Assembly (NCBI GenBank): GCA_002428525.1
Contig: DIWU01000011.1
Span: forward strand, 25,156 to 89,155
Direction of reading: 5' to 3'
Length of the DNA: 64,000 bases
From: a bacterium UBP14_UBA6098
GTDB lineage: Bacteria; UBP14; UBA6098
Below the pieces are notes generated by a model. The model did not search any database. It saw only the letters and a list, made by a program, of their open reading frames with translations, and was not told where the DNA came from. A program made the translations under genes and the position numbers. This document shows, in pieces, positions 40,143 to 48,718 of this stretch; position 1 is the first letter of the stretch, and each line of letters begins with the position of its first letter.

Positions 40143-41918
40143 ATGTCTGAAATAAGAACCGACTGGGATCTCAAGGACCTTTACAAATCTTTCGAATCCC
40201 CCGAATTCACCGCGGACTTCGAAAACATCATTCCCCTTGCTAAGAATTTCAATCAAAAATACCGCGGCAGAATCTCTGAAATCGCGATAGAAATCCCCGC
40301 GCTGAAGGCCTGCATCGAGGAATACGAGAGCATCGAAAGCTTGCAACAGCGGCTTTACAGCTATCCGGCGCTCAGGTTCAATGCCGACACTCGCGACAAA
40401 GATGCAGTGTCATGGCAACAACGAACCCAAGAAAATGTCAGCTCTGCTTCTAATTATTTGATATTCTTCAATTTAGAGCTTCAAAAGTTATCTGAAACAA
40501 CGATTGAAACACTCCTCAAATCGCCCAAACTCTCACTCTATAAGCATTATTTTTCTCGTTTGCTCCAATTCAAACCCCACACCCTCAGCGAGGAGGTCGA
40601 GCAAGTTTTAAATGAGGCCGATCTCGCCGGTGTTTCCGCTTTTGTTCAGCTCAGAGAACAACATCTCGGCTCGCAAGAGTTCGAACCAGTGACAACTCCC
40701 GAGGGTAAAACCGCCGACACCGAGCCTGAGATTTCAGCGCTTCTTTTTCATCCCGATCCCGAAACTCGACTCAAGGCTTATGTTAATGTTCGTAAAGTAT
40801 ATTCCTCGCATAATCTACTATACGGCATCGTCCTTCAAAAAATTGCGCTACACCATAAACTCGATTATGCCCGCCGCGGCTTCAAGTCAACATTGGAAAA
40901 ACAGCTTCTCGGCGATCAGGTTTCCGAACCTGTTTATCGCAATGTCATCGATGTCACCCGGAATGCATTCGACCTTTTCCAAGATTATTACAGGTTTAAA
41001 GCCGATAAGCTTGGAATTAAAATTAAAATCAGCGATATTTACGCCCCATATCAGCCCATCGAAATCGTTAAAAGCTATCCTGAAACCGTAGAAATGATTT
41101 ACGATGCGATGTCTCATGTTGACAATGAATTCGAATCAATAGTGAGGCGTTTCGTAGAGGGGAATTACATAGATTCAACTATTCGCAAAGGGAAGCGAGG
41201 CGGTGCTTTCTGTTGGAGTATATGGGGATTCCATCCCTATATTCTACAATCTTTTACGGGGACACCCGAGAGTTGGTTCACACTCGCTCACGAACTCGGT
41301 CACGGAATTCACGGTGTTTACACAAACCGTTCTCAAAGGCTTTTAGGCGCGGATCCCCCTATGGTTCTCGCGGAAATTGCCTCGACATTCAATGAACTTC
41401 TCCTTCTCGACTATCTTCTCGAAAATGAATCTGACGGAAAGCTTAAGTTCGCTTTACTAACCAAACAGGTTGAGGATGCACTCAATCTTTTATTTAGACA
41501 AACAACAATAAGCCGCCTTGAAGAGGATATACACAATAAAATGTCATCCGATTCCTTCGATCACGAATGGGTCAATGAACGCTGGCTTTATTGGTATAAA
41601 ACACTTTGCGGCGATTCTGTCGAAATTCTCCCGGATCATTCAGTTGACTGGGCAAGAATAGGGCATATTTTCTTTAAACCATTCTATTGCTACAATTACT
41701 GTCTATCTCATATGGTTAGCATTGCTTGCTATTCGAAATATAAGAGTGAGGGTAAATCCTTTATCCCCAAGTTTAAACAGCTATTGAGCCATGGCGGAAG
41801 CATGAATCCTAAAGACGCTTTAGCCTCTGTCGGTGTCGATCCCAGTGATCCAAAAGTCATGCAATCGGCAATCGATCATACTCGTAATTTGCTTGATAAA
41901 CTTATTGCGATGAAATAG
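40143..41918 (+). CDS. pepF: M3-family oligoendopeptidase F-like
   Basis: Cytoplasmic zinc metallopeptidase that degrades oligopeptides. The 591-residue protein has the zinc site H383-E-L-G-H387 inside FTLAHELGHGIHG, and the distal Glu in VLAEIASTFNELLLLDYLL. The GGAFCWSIWG-HPYILQSFTGT region before the zinc site and the FFKPFYCYNYCLSHM region near the C-terminus are typical of the PepF/M3B branch. There is no signal peptide. The ATG follows GAAAGGACGAA. The gene is monocistronic, with its own promoter and possible operator, and converges on lpxB with one base between stops. Confidence 0.93.
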   Translation: MSEIRTDWDLKDLYKSFESPEFTADFENIIPLAKNFNQKYRGRISEIAIEIPALKACIEEYESIESLQQRLYSYPALRFNADTRDKDAVSWQQRTQENVSSASNYLIFFNLELQKLSETTIETLLKSPKLSLYKHYFSRLLQFKPHTLSEEVEQVLNEADLAGVSAFVQLREQHLGSQEFEPVTTPEGKTADTEPEISALLFHPDPETRLKAYVNVRKVYSSHNLLYGIVLQKIALHHKLDYARRGFKSTLEKQLLGDQVSEPVYRNVIDVTRNAFDLFQDYYRFKADKLGIKIKISDIYAPYQPIEIVKSYPETVEMIYDAMSHVDNEFESIVRRFVEGNYIDSTIRKGKRGGAFCWSIWGFHPYILQSFTGTPESWFTLAHELGHGIHGVYTNRSQRLLGADPPMVLAEIASTFNELLLLDYLLENESDGKLKFALLTKQVEDALNLLFRQTTISRLEEDIHNKMSSDSFDHEWVNERWLYWYKTLCGDSVEILPDHSVDWARIGHIFFKPFYCYNYCLSHMVSIACYSKYKSEGKSFIPKFKQLLSHGGSMNPKDALASVGVDPSDPKVMQSAIDHTRNLLDKLIAMK

Positions 41919-41919
41919 C

Positions 41920-43059
41920 TTATTTATCTAATAAGGATAGAGCCGTAATAGCTTCCTCTGAAGCAATGCGAAAAACATCACCGCTACCGAGCTTATCCTT
42001 TATTTGAAGGAGTTCACGGCGTTTATTTTTGTTTACTTGATCGTCGTCTAAATATGGATATATAGTAGATGCAAGGTTTTCAGCTGTTGCATCTCTGAGA
42101 AGGACCTCAGGAACAGCTGAATAACCCGCAACAAGATTTGTTAATCCGATAAATTTTGTTCTTATAAAATTCTTATAAATCATTGCTGTGATTGGATTTG
42201 TTACATAAGTAATAACATGCGGAAGCCCTGCACATGTGCATTGCAATGTAGCACTTCCTGAGCAAGTAATCGCGGCGTCTGAGATAAACATTGCCTCGAC
42301 GGCCATGTTTTCAGCAATAATTATGTTATCAATATTTTCGGCTGGATTGTAATACTTATTTTCGACATTACTACTTCGAGCAACGATACATTTTAAATTG
42401 GGGATTTTTGGTGATAGCAATTTATAAGCGCCAATCATTGGTTTAATAAGGCCGGCAACCTCTTGCGATCTGCTCCCCGGTAGAATGAGTAATACTTTTG
42501 AGCCGTGTTCGATTCCAAATTGTCTTCGAATATCGTCATGTTTTTTATTAGTATTTACCGTAGATACAAAAGGATGGCCCACAAATTTTACAGGGATTCC
42601 TGCATCCGTATATATAGTTTCTTCAAAAGGTAATATAACTAACATTTTACTTATGCATTTGCGAATAATGTTAATTCTATTGTATTTCCAAGCCCATATC
42701 TGTGGCGAAACAAAATATACAATCGGAATATTAGCCTTGTAAAGACGCTCCGCTAAGCGGAGATTAAACCCGGGATAATCTACTAAAATCGCGCCAGAAC
42801 AGTTTCTTTCTATAGCCGTTTTTTTAAGTATCCTCAAACGATTGAACATCGCAGGAATATGCCGCACTACTTCCGCAAAGCCCATGAATGAAAGCTCTGA
42901 GATATCGCAAAGGGTATCGACACCAGCCCTGCGCATATTCTCGCCACCGAAACCCCAAAAATCGATATTGGGATATTTTGCTAATATATGCTTAACTAAA
43001 GGCCCGGCAATATTATCCCCCGAAGGTTCACCGGCGACTATGAGAATGTTCTTGTTCAA
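41920..43059 (-). CDS. lpxB: Lipid-A-disaccharide synthase
   Basis: Family GT19 glycosyltransferase joining UDP-2,3-diacylglucosamine and lipid X to form the lipid A disaccharide at the inner membrane. The 379-residue protein has the family start ILIVAGEPSGDNIAGPLV, then FWGFGGENMRRAGVD, YFVSPQIWAWK, LPFEETIY, and LLILPGSRSQEV; the ACSGSAT-like stretch is TCSGSATLQC. The start is TTG, sharing TTGA with the upstream stop. Base composition looks visibly richer in A and T than neighbouring genes. It is the last gene of the minus-strand run from the ribosomal operon. Confidence 0.95.
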   Translation of the reverse strand: MNKNILIVAGEPSGDNIAGPLVKHILAKYPNIDFWGFGGENMRRAGVDTLCDISELSFMGFAEVVRHIPAMFNRLRILKKTAIERNCSGAILVDYPGFNLRLAERLYKANIPIVYFVSPQIWAWKYNRINIIRKCISKMLVILPFEETIYTDAGIPVKFVGHPFVSTVNTNKKHDDIRRQFGIEHGSKVLLILPGSRSQEVAGLIKPMIGAYKLLSPKIPNLKCIVARSSNVENKYYNPAENIDNIIIAENMAVEAMFISDAAITCSGSATLQCTCAGLPHVITYVTNPITAMIYKNFIRTKFIGLTNLVAGYSAVPEVLLRDATAENLASTIYPYLDDDQVNKNKRRELLQIKDKLGSGDVFRIASEEAITALSLLDK

Positions 43060-44021
43060 TTCGCTTCGATTTCCATAACAATCTTCTCAGCTAATCTTAG
43101 CGCCGCCAATCCTCTTTTACCTGAAACTAGTGGCTCCTCCCCCAATTCTATGCAACTTAAAAAATGATCAAGCTCGATTTGAAGAGCATTCCCCTCTTCG
43201 ACGGGTTCAAACCAGCGAGCAATCACCTCGCCTCCGGGCAGGACGAATTTTTCCGCCGATTCGGGGGGCGTCATGGCCAAACCAACAAGCGTCGCAACCT
43301 CGACAGATCCTCCAAAGTCCACCCCGATATAAGCTCCGGGCTGGAAAAACCTCATCTTGCGCATATTTGTAAGAGAAATTCTGCTCGCTGTTAAATTTGC
43401 AACACAACCGCCGGAAAACTTTATCCGAACATTCGCTATATCGGGCGATTTCGTCAGGATCGAACTCCCAGAAGCCGAGAGCGAAACAACCTCCTCGCCG
43501 AGCAGGGCAAGAAGAAGCTCGAGATCGTGAATGAGAAGGTCGTGAACAACCGAAACATCGGCGCCGCGTCCGCGAAATATGGTCAAGCGATGCGATTCCA
43601 CAAAACTCGGTCTCTCGAGAATTCGTCTTGCGGCGTTGAAGGCCGGGTTAAAATGCTCGACATGACCAACCATTAATATCCTATTCGCCTCATCCGCGAA
43701 TTCGACCATCTCCGTGCCATCGGCGACATTTTCGGCGATCGGCTTCTCGACGAGAACATGACAACCGTGGCGTAAAGCCTCGAGGGTTATGGTCTTATGT
43801 GTCGATGTTGTTGAGGCGATGACAACTGCATCGCATTTGTCCATCAGGTCGCCCATCTCGGGAAAAACCTCGACGCCGAATTCAGCGGACACATTCCGTG
43901 CCTTTTCGGGATCGATATCGAAGATTCCAACGAGTTCAGCCCTATCGTTAGTGGAAAGGAGCTTCGTGTGAAACCTTCCGAGATGGCCGGTTCCTATAAC
44001 ACCTATTTTAATCTTTGCCAT
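43056..44021 (-). CDS. Gfo/Idh/MocA family oxidoreductase
   Basis: NAD(P)-dependent sugar dehydrogenase of 321 residues. The Rossmann start IGVIGTGHLGRFHTKLL and the EKPIAENVADG motif with the catalytic Lys are clear; GHVEHFNPAF and VHDLLIHDLELLLALLG follow. It overlaps lpxB by four bases, so it probably works on a sugar nucleotide for lipid A. Enzymes of this family (GnnA) oxidise the UDP-GlcNAc 3-position for 2,3-diamino lipid A in some bacteria, but GnnB and other Lpx genes are not in the window, so that role is only a suggestion. Confidence 0.88.
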   Translation of the reverse strand: MAKIKIGVIGTGHLGRFHTKLLSTNDRAELVGIFDIDPEKARNVSAEFGVEVFPEMGDLMDKCDAVVIASTTSTHKTITLEALRHGCHVLVEKPIAENVADGTEMVEFADEANRILMVGHVEHFNPAFNAARRILERPSFVESHRLTIFRGRGADVSVVHDLLIHDLELLLALLGEEVVSLSASGSSILTKSPDIANVRIKFSGGCVANLTASRISLTNMRKMRFFQPGAYIGVDFGGSVEVATLVGLAMTPPESAEKFVLPGGEVIARWFEPVEEGNALQIELDHFLSCIELGEEPLVSGKRGLAALRLAEKIVMEIEAN

Positions 44022-44033
44022 TATACCTCATTT

Positions 44034-44495
44034 TCAGTTGATCATTGCCGATTCGAGAAGCTCGAGCAAGGCCTCCATCTCAGCCTGATCGATATTATTG
44101 TCCTCGAGTGCAGGTTTTAAAGACTTTGTGAAAAGATCGAGCGCTGAAACATCGATCTCGTTTCGGAGAGCCGAAATCTCGAGGCCGTCGAAAATCGCTC
44201 TGTATTTGAGGGTTTCCCTACCTCCGGGAAGATATTTAGCAAGCGAAACTCGAATCCTCTTGATAGTGGGAAGCAGTTGCTCGGCCTCATTCGAACGCTG
44301 AACTTCATTTTGTTTAGTTTGTTCGATTGAGTTAACCGTCCCGCGTTCGACCTCCGAGGGTTGCGATATACTATTTCTCTTTTGCCGGCCCGTCTTAATT
44401 GAATAAAACGAAAAGGCCAATGAAAGCATCAAAATCAAAAGGGACATTATTATAATGAATAATGTCCCCATTCTTCCTTGGCCGATTTCAGCCAT
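44034..44495 (-). CDS. Membrane-anchored hypothetical protein
   Basis: A 153-residue protein of no recognised family. One hydrophobic helix near the N-terminus (TLFIIIMSLLILMLSLAFSFY, with no cleavage site) would anchor it in the inner membrane. A polar linker (about 36-75) rich in Gln, Glu and Ser follows, then a C-terminal helical part ending in acidic repeats (EDNNIDQAEMEALLELLESAM). It starts three bases after the rplQ stop behind AGGAG and ends 12 bases before the oxidoreductase gene, linking the ribosomal operon to the lipid A genes. Confidence 0.65.
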   Translation of the reverse strand: MAEIGQGRMGTLFIIIMSLLILMLSLAFSFYSIKTGRQKRNSISQPSEVERGTVNSIEQTKQNEVQRSNEAEQLLPTIKRIRVSLAKYLPGGRETLKYRAIFDGLEISALRNEIDVSALDLFTKSLKPALEDNNIDQAEMEALLELLESAMIN

Positions 44496-44498
44496 TAA

Positions 44499-45074
44499 CT
44501 AACGCTCCTGACTCGACGGCGGCGGTGTCTTGTGTCTTGCTTGGCGATCGACAATAGCTTGCTTTTTGGGCTTAGCCGTCTTCAAATGCTCACGCGACTG
44601 TTCATCACGAGCGTGAGTTTTTTCGTCGTGTTCTTTGGTCACACCGGACTTGCCCTTAGCGCTCGATTGTTTCTTGGTTTCGCGCTTAACAGAGGCGTGC
44701 TTCTTTTGCTTTTCTTCCGCTTCGCCGACGAACTCTAAAACAGCCATCTCAGCGCCATCGCCCAAGCGAGTTCCAAGTTGGATTATTCTTAGGTAACCAC
44801 CCTTGCGGTCACGGAGTTCCGGCGCGATCTCGTTGATGAGGTGATGTGCCACTTTCCTATCGTTGAGCACCTCGATCACCGCCCTTTTATCGGCGAGCTC
44901 GGCGGCGATTGCCCGCGTAATAAGCCTCTCGGCGTATGGCTTTGTTTCCTTGGCCTTAGCGAGCGTGGTCCGAATGCTCCCGTGGCGGAACAGGTTGGTT
45001 GCCATATTCCGCATCATCGCGGCTCGATGTGTCGAGTTTCGGTTGAATTTTCTGCCCTTTAAATTATGCCTCAT
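44499..45074 (-). CDS. rplQ: 50S ribosomal protein L17 with long charged C-terminal tail
   Basis: L17 of the large subunit, near the peptide exit tunnel. Residues 1-118 are the standard protein (MRHNLKGRKFNR, HRAAMMRNMATNLFRHGSI, GGYLRIIQLG-R-GDGAEMAVLEFV). The 191-residue total exceeds the usual length by about 70; the extra part (from about residue 120) is low-complexity and rich in Lys, His, Ser, Glu and Arg. It follows rpoA as in most bacteria, with AGGAAGG before the ATG. Confidence 0.96.
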   Translation of the reverse strand: MRHNLKGRKFNRNSTHRAAMMRNMATNLFRHGSIRTTLAKAKETKPYAERLITRAIAAELADKRAVIEVLNDRKVAHHLINEIAPELRDRKGGYLRIIQLGTRLGDGAEMAVLEFVGEAEEKQKKHASVKRETKKQSSAKGKSGVTKEHDEKTHARDEQSREHLKTAKPKKQAIVDRQARHKTPPPSSQER

Positions 45075-45076
45075 GG

Positions 45077-46060
45077 CTAACCTTCCTTTTTATCCAGATA
45101 TTTGCTGACATCCATACCGAAAGACAAACCGAGCTTCGCGAGAACCTCATTGATCTCGGCGAGGGATTTGCGTCCAAAATTGCGATACTGAAGCATCTCG
45201 GATTCGGATTTTTGAACCAATTCCTCGAGGTTCTTGATCTTAGCCGCGCGAAGACAGTTCGACGAACGAACCGAAAGTTCAAGCTCGTCCACCGGCATCT
45301 TCAAAAGATCGCGAATCTTGAGCATCTCCTCGTCAACCTCCTCTTCCTCGATCCTATCGACATCGGTGTCCGGCGAGAGGAACAGGTCGAAATGGTCGAT
45401 AAGGAGCTTGGCGCTCATCGCCATCGCCTCCTCAGGGGTAATACTGCCGTCCGTCGTCACATCGAAAATCAACCTGTCGTAATCGGTCTTTTGGCCGACA
45501 CGCGCAGGCTCGACATGATACTCGGCTTTGAGAACCGGCGTGAAAATACTATCGATTGCGATAGTTCCAACCGGCGCATTTTCGAGCTTGTTCTCCTCGG
45601 CCGTTCTGAAGCCCTTGCCGACCCCCATATCGAGATGCGCGACAAAGCGCCTCTTCTCGGTGTTTGTCGCGATATAATGGTTTTTATTCAACACCTCGAT
45701 CGAAGGATCGACGATAATATCCCTCGCGGTAATCTCACCCTCTTTATCGACATCGATTTTGAGCGACTTGGGATAATCGCCGCTGACCTTGAATCTTATA
45801 CCCTTCAGGTTGAGAATGATCTCGGTCATATCCTCGAGAACGCCCGGAATAGCGGAGAATTCATGCAATACTCCCTCTATCCGAACCGCGGTAATGGCCG
45901 CCCCTTGCATCGAGTTCAACACAACGCGGCGGAGGGCATTACCGATAGTCACGCCGTAACCCTTTTCGAGCGGCTCGAAGAAGAACCGACCAAAGCTTTG
46001 CGTGGCAGTAGAAGGGTCGAGGACTACTTCCTTGGGCATTTGCATGCTTTTCCACTTCAT
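45077..46060 (-). CDS. rpoA: DNA-directed RNA polymerase subunit alpha
   Basis: Scaffold subunit of RNA polymerase. The 327-residue length is standard. The N-terminal assembly domain shows EPLEKGYGVTIGNALRRVVL and the C-terminal domain (about 255-320) shows ELELSVRSSNCLRAAKI-LEELV and FGRKSLAEINEVLAKLGLSFGM, the surface that contacts activators and UP elements. The ATG follows AGGAGG. The stop lies two bases before the rplQ start codon, and rpsD lies upstream, as in the conserved alpha operon. Confidence 0.98.
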   Translation of the reverse strand: MKWKSMQMPKEVVLDPSTATQSFGRFFFEPLEKGYGVTIGNALRRVVLNSMQGAAITAVRIEGVLHEFSAIPGVLEDMTEIILNLKGIRFKVSGDYPKSLKIDVDKEGEITARDIIVDPSIEVLNKNHYIATNTEKRRFVAHLDMGVGKGFRTAEENKLENAPVGTIAIDSIFTPVLKAEYHVEPARVGQKTDYDRLIFDVTTDGSITPEEAMAMSAKLLIDHFDLFLSPDTDVDRIEEEEVDEEMLKIRDLLKMPVDELELSVRSSNCLRAAKIKNLEELVQKSESEMLQYRNFGRKSLAEINEVLAKLGLSFGMDVSKYLDKKEG

Positions 46061-46079
46061 TTCGAGGTCCTCCTATTAA

Positions 46080-46712
46080 TTATCTCGAATAGTATTCGAC
46101 GATGAGCTGTTCTTGGATCTCAACCGGAATCTCCTCGCGCGGCGGAATCGAAGTGACCTTTCCATGAAGCTTCGGCTTTTCGAGCTGAAGCCACGGCGGA
46201 ATATTCTCACCGATATTACGAAGAGAATCGTGGATGATCTCGAGGTCTTTGCTTCCTTCGCGAACGCTTATAACCTGTCCGGGTTGTATCTCAATGCTCG
46301 GAATGTTCACAATATTTCCATCGATCGTGAAATGTCGATGGAGAACCAACTGCCTCGCGGCTTTCCGCGAAGGCGCAAAACCGAGGCGGAAAACGATATT
46401 ATCCATGCGAAGCTCGAGAAGTTGAAGGAGGTTAGTGCCGGTCATACCCTTCATTCTTGTGGCACGCTCGAAATAGCGTCGGAACTGCTTCTCGAGAATA
46501 CCATAAATCCTCTTAGCCTTCTGCTTCTCGCGAAGACGGATGGCGTAATCGGAGGGCCTTCTCATTCTCCTGCCCTGCTTGTAACTTCCGGGCGGATTCG
46601 TTCCACGCCTGTTGATCGCACAAGCGTCCGAATTACAACGATCGCCCTTTAAGAATAATTTCTGCCCTTCTCTGCGGCAAAGCCTGCATCCCGGTCCGAT
46701 ATATCTTGCCAT
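46080..46712 (-). CDS. rpsD: 30S ribosomal protein S4 (zinc-binding form)
   Basis: Early-assembling 16S rRNA-binding protein and translational regulator of the alpha operon in some bacteria. The 210-residue protein has the zinc-type N-terminus with C9-x2-C12-x13-C26-x4-C31. The S4 RNA-binding domain follows (MRMDNIVFRLGFAPSRKAAR, VNIPSIEIQPGQVISVRE). Start: ATG after TAGGAGGCTAAA. It sits between rpsK and rpoA as expected. Confidence 0.97.
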   Translation of the reverse strand: MARYIGPGCRLCRREGQKLFLKGDRCNSDACAINRRGTNPPGSYKQGRRMRRPSDYAIRLREKQKAKRIYGILEKQFRRYFERATRMKGMTGTNLLQLLELRMDNIVFRLGFAPSRKAARQLVLHRHFTIDGNIVNIPSIEIQPGQVISVREGSKDLEIIHDSLRNIGENIPPWLQLEKPKLHGKVTSIPPREEIPVEIQEQLIVEYYSR

Positions 46713-46724
46713 TATTTTAGCCTC

Positions 46725-47117
46725 CTACACACGACGACGCTTTTTGCCACGACATCCGCCGAACGGCACAGGCGACATGTCCTTAACACGGGTCACTCTC
46801 ATGCCGGTGGCGCCTATTGCCCTAACGGCGGCCTCTTTGCCGCTTCCGGGACCCTGCGTCCAAGCCTCGACATTGCGGAGCCCCATTTCCATAGCCTTCT
46901 CCGCGGCCTCTTTGGCCGCAAGCTGTGCGGCGTAAGGCGTCGATTTCTTACTTCCGGAAAAACCGATACATCCGCCCGAACTCCATGCAATCGTGTTGCC
47001 ATGGGTATCGGTGAATGTGATTATAGTATTGTTAAAGCTTGCCGTCACATGAACGACACCGTTTTCGCCGATTACTTTCCTAATCTTGCGCGGTTGCTTC
47101 TTTTTCTGTTTCGCCAC
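46725..47117 (-). CDS. rpsK: 30S ribosomal protein S11
   Basis: Small-subunit platform protein near the mRNA exit. The 130-residue protein shows HVTASFNNTIITFTDTHGN, SSGGCIGFSGSKKSTPYAAQ and the conserved C-terminal TRVKDMSPVPFGGCRGKKRRRV. It starts at GTG behind TAGGAGG. One residue of interest is the Cys in SGGCIGF, where Ala is common; this has no known consequence. Confidence 0.97.
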   Translation of the reverse strand: MAKQKKKQPRKIRKVIGENGVVHVTASFNNTIITFTDTHGNTIAWSSGGCIGFSGSKKSTPYAAQLAAKEAAEKAMEMGLRNVEAWTQGPGSGKEAAVRAIGATGMRVTRVKDMSPVPFGGCRGKKRRRV

Positions 47118-47141
47118 TTATAGCCTCCTAAAATATGGGAA

Positions 47142-47528
47142 TTAACCCTTCTTGCCGGCCTTCTTCTTGCCGAGACCGACTGTCCTCTTAGCGCCCTTTC
47201 TCGAGCGTGCGTTTGTCCTCGTTCTCTGGCCTCTCGCGGGAAGACCAACCTTATGGCGCATTCCGCGATAGGAACCTATCTCGATAAGCCGTTTGATATC
47301 CCCCGCACGCTTCGCGCGAAGGTTACCCTCGACCTGATAATTCGCGTCGATTTCCTGCCTAAGCCTCGAAACATCGGCCTCCGAGAGTTCTGTGACTCTT
47401 ATGGAAGGATCGATCTGCGTAGTTTCGAGTATCTTCTTGCTCGATGCAGGCCCGATTCCAAAGATGTAGGTTAACGCTACATCGATACGCTTGTTCTTCG
47501 GAAGGTCAATTCCCGATATTCTTGCCAT
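47142..47528 (-). CDS. rpsM: 30S ribosomal protein S13
   Basis: Head protein of the small subunit contacting the P-site tRNA and the B1 bridges. The 128-residue protein starts [26 protein letters not shown] and ends in the basic [18 protein letters not shown] tail. The helix-two-turn-helix region ([12 protein letters not shown]) is intact. The ATG follows AGGAGA. It comes directly after rpmJ. Confidence 0.97.
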   Translation of the reverse strand: MARISGIDLPKNKRIDVALTYIFGIGPASSKKILETTQIDPSIRVTELSEADVSRLRQEIDANYQVEGNLRAKRAGDIKRLIEIGSYRGMRHKVGLPARGQRTRTNARSRKGAKRTVGLGKKKAGKKG

Positions 47529-47537
47529 ATATCTCTC

Positions 47538-47651
47538 CTATCCCTGGCGTTGCTTGTGCCTGGGGTTTTTGCAAATGACGCGAACACTGCCTTTTCTGCG
47601 GACGATGCGGCACTTGTCGCAAATCTTTTTAACCGATGCTCTAACTTTCAT
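47538..47651 (-). CDS. rpmJ: 50S ribosomal protein L36
   Basis: A 37-residue zinc-ribbon protein: [14 protein letters not shown], then [20 protein letters not shown]. Three Cys and the His of the C-x2-C-x12-C-x4-H zinc site (C11, C14, C27, H32) are present, so it is the zinc-binding form. The ATG follows AGGAGG at good spacing. Order infA-rpmJ-rpsM is the usual bacterial one. Confidence 0.96.
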   Translation of the reverse strand: MKVRASVKKICDKCRIVRRKGSVRVICKNPRHKQRQG

Positions 47652-47679
47652 TATGAAACCTCCTGAGGGCGATCCCGCT

Positions 47680-47898
47680 TTACTTGTAGCGATATACAAT
47701 GCGCCCTTTTTCAATATCGTATGGTGATAACTCGACAGTCACCCTGTCCCCCGGCAAAATTCTGATATAAAACTTTCTCATCTTGCCGGATAAATAAGCC
47801 AAAATCTTGTGCCCGTTCTCCAATTCCACAAGAAATGTCGTGTTGGGCAAAGCCTCTAAAACAACGCCCTCGATCTGTAAACTATCGTCTTTAGCCAT
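47680..47898 (-). CDS. infA: Translation initiation factor IF-1
   Basis: A 72-residue OB-fold factor that binds the A site of the 30S subunit during initiation. The start [41 protein letters not shown], then [27 protein letters not shown], matches the family throughout. A weak GAGTGG sequence precedes the ATG. It lies between map and rpmJ. Confidence 0.97.
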   Translation of the reverse strand: MAKDDSLQIEGVVLEALPNTTFLVELENGHKILAYLSGKMRKFYIRILPGDRVTVELSPYDIEKGRIVYRYK

Positions 47899-47923
47899 TT
47901 ATACCACTCGAAATCCTACGACC

Positions 47924-48718
47924 TTATGTGAGGTCGAAGCCTTCTTTTCCGTTTTCCCTAAGCGTTAAAATAACCGGACCGTTTTCAGTCACCGCAATAG
48001 TGTGCTCGAAATGAGCCGCAAACTTGCCGTCTTTAGTGACAATCGTCCAATCGTCGTCCAATTCCTCGACGTGCCAATCGCCGGCCGTGATCATCGGCTC
48101 GATCGCTATAGCCATGCCTGCGGTTATCTTCGGCGAAAAACCGCCCTCGACGAAGTTCGGAACCTGCGGATCCTCGTGAAGCCGTCTTCCGATACCGTGG
48201 CCAACCAAATCTCGAACAACCCCGAAGCCTGCCGATTCCGCGGTCACCTGAACCGCACGGCTGATATCCTTTATTTTGTTGCCGACAACTGCCTGTTCGA
48301 TGCCATTATGAAGCGAACGATGTGTCACTTCTAAAAGCCGCCGGGTTTCCTCGGTCGAGGAACCGACGATAACCGATCCGGCCGCGTCCCCGAAGTATCC
48401 GTCGATTTCGACTCCGACATCGAAACTAACAAGATCACCGTCTTCGAGCTTTCTCCTACCGGGGATTCCATGAACGACTTCGTCGTTTATCGAAATACAA
48501 ACTATTCCCGGAAAGCCCTTCTTCGACCCCGAGGCTCGATAGCCTAAAAAAGCGCTCTTCCCACCGAACGACATGATCGTCTCGCCGGCGATTCGGTTCA
48601 ACTCGGCTGTCTCGATACCAATAACTGCATTTTTACAAAGAACATGAATCGTCTCTGCGACGATCATACCCGCAAGCCCCATCTTTTCGATCTCCGCCGG
48701 CGACTTACAGACTATCAA
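47924..48718 (-). CDS. map: Methionine aminopeptidase type I
   Basis: Removes the initiator methionine from nascent proteins. The 264-residue enzyme has the five metal ligands in context: VSFDVGVEIDGYFGDAAGS (two Asp), VGHGIGRRLHEDP (His), IAIEPMI (Glu) and the late Glu in FEHTIAVTE. NDEVVHGIPG is the substrate-side His loop. The start is TTG, 14 bases inside adk, behind GGGGGT. The secY-adk-map-infA order is widely conserved. Confidence 0.96.
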   Translation of the reverse strand: MIVCKSPAEIEKMGLAGMIVAETIHVLCKNAVIGIETAELNRIAGETIMSFGGKSAFLGYRASGSKKGFPGIVCISINDEVVHGIPGRRKLEDGDLVSFDVGVEIDGYFGDAAGSVIVGSSTEETRRLLEVTHRSLHNGIEQAVVGNKIKDISRAVQVTAESAGFGVVRDLVGHGIGRRLHEDPQVPNFVEGGFSPKITAGMAIAIEPMITAGDWHVEELDDDWTIVTKDGKFAAHFEHTIAVTENGPVILTLRENGKEGFDLT

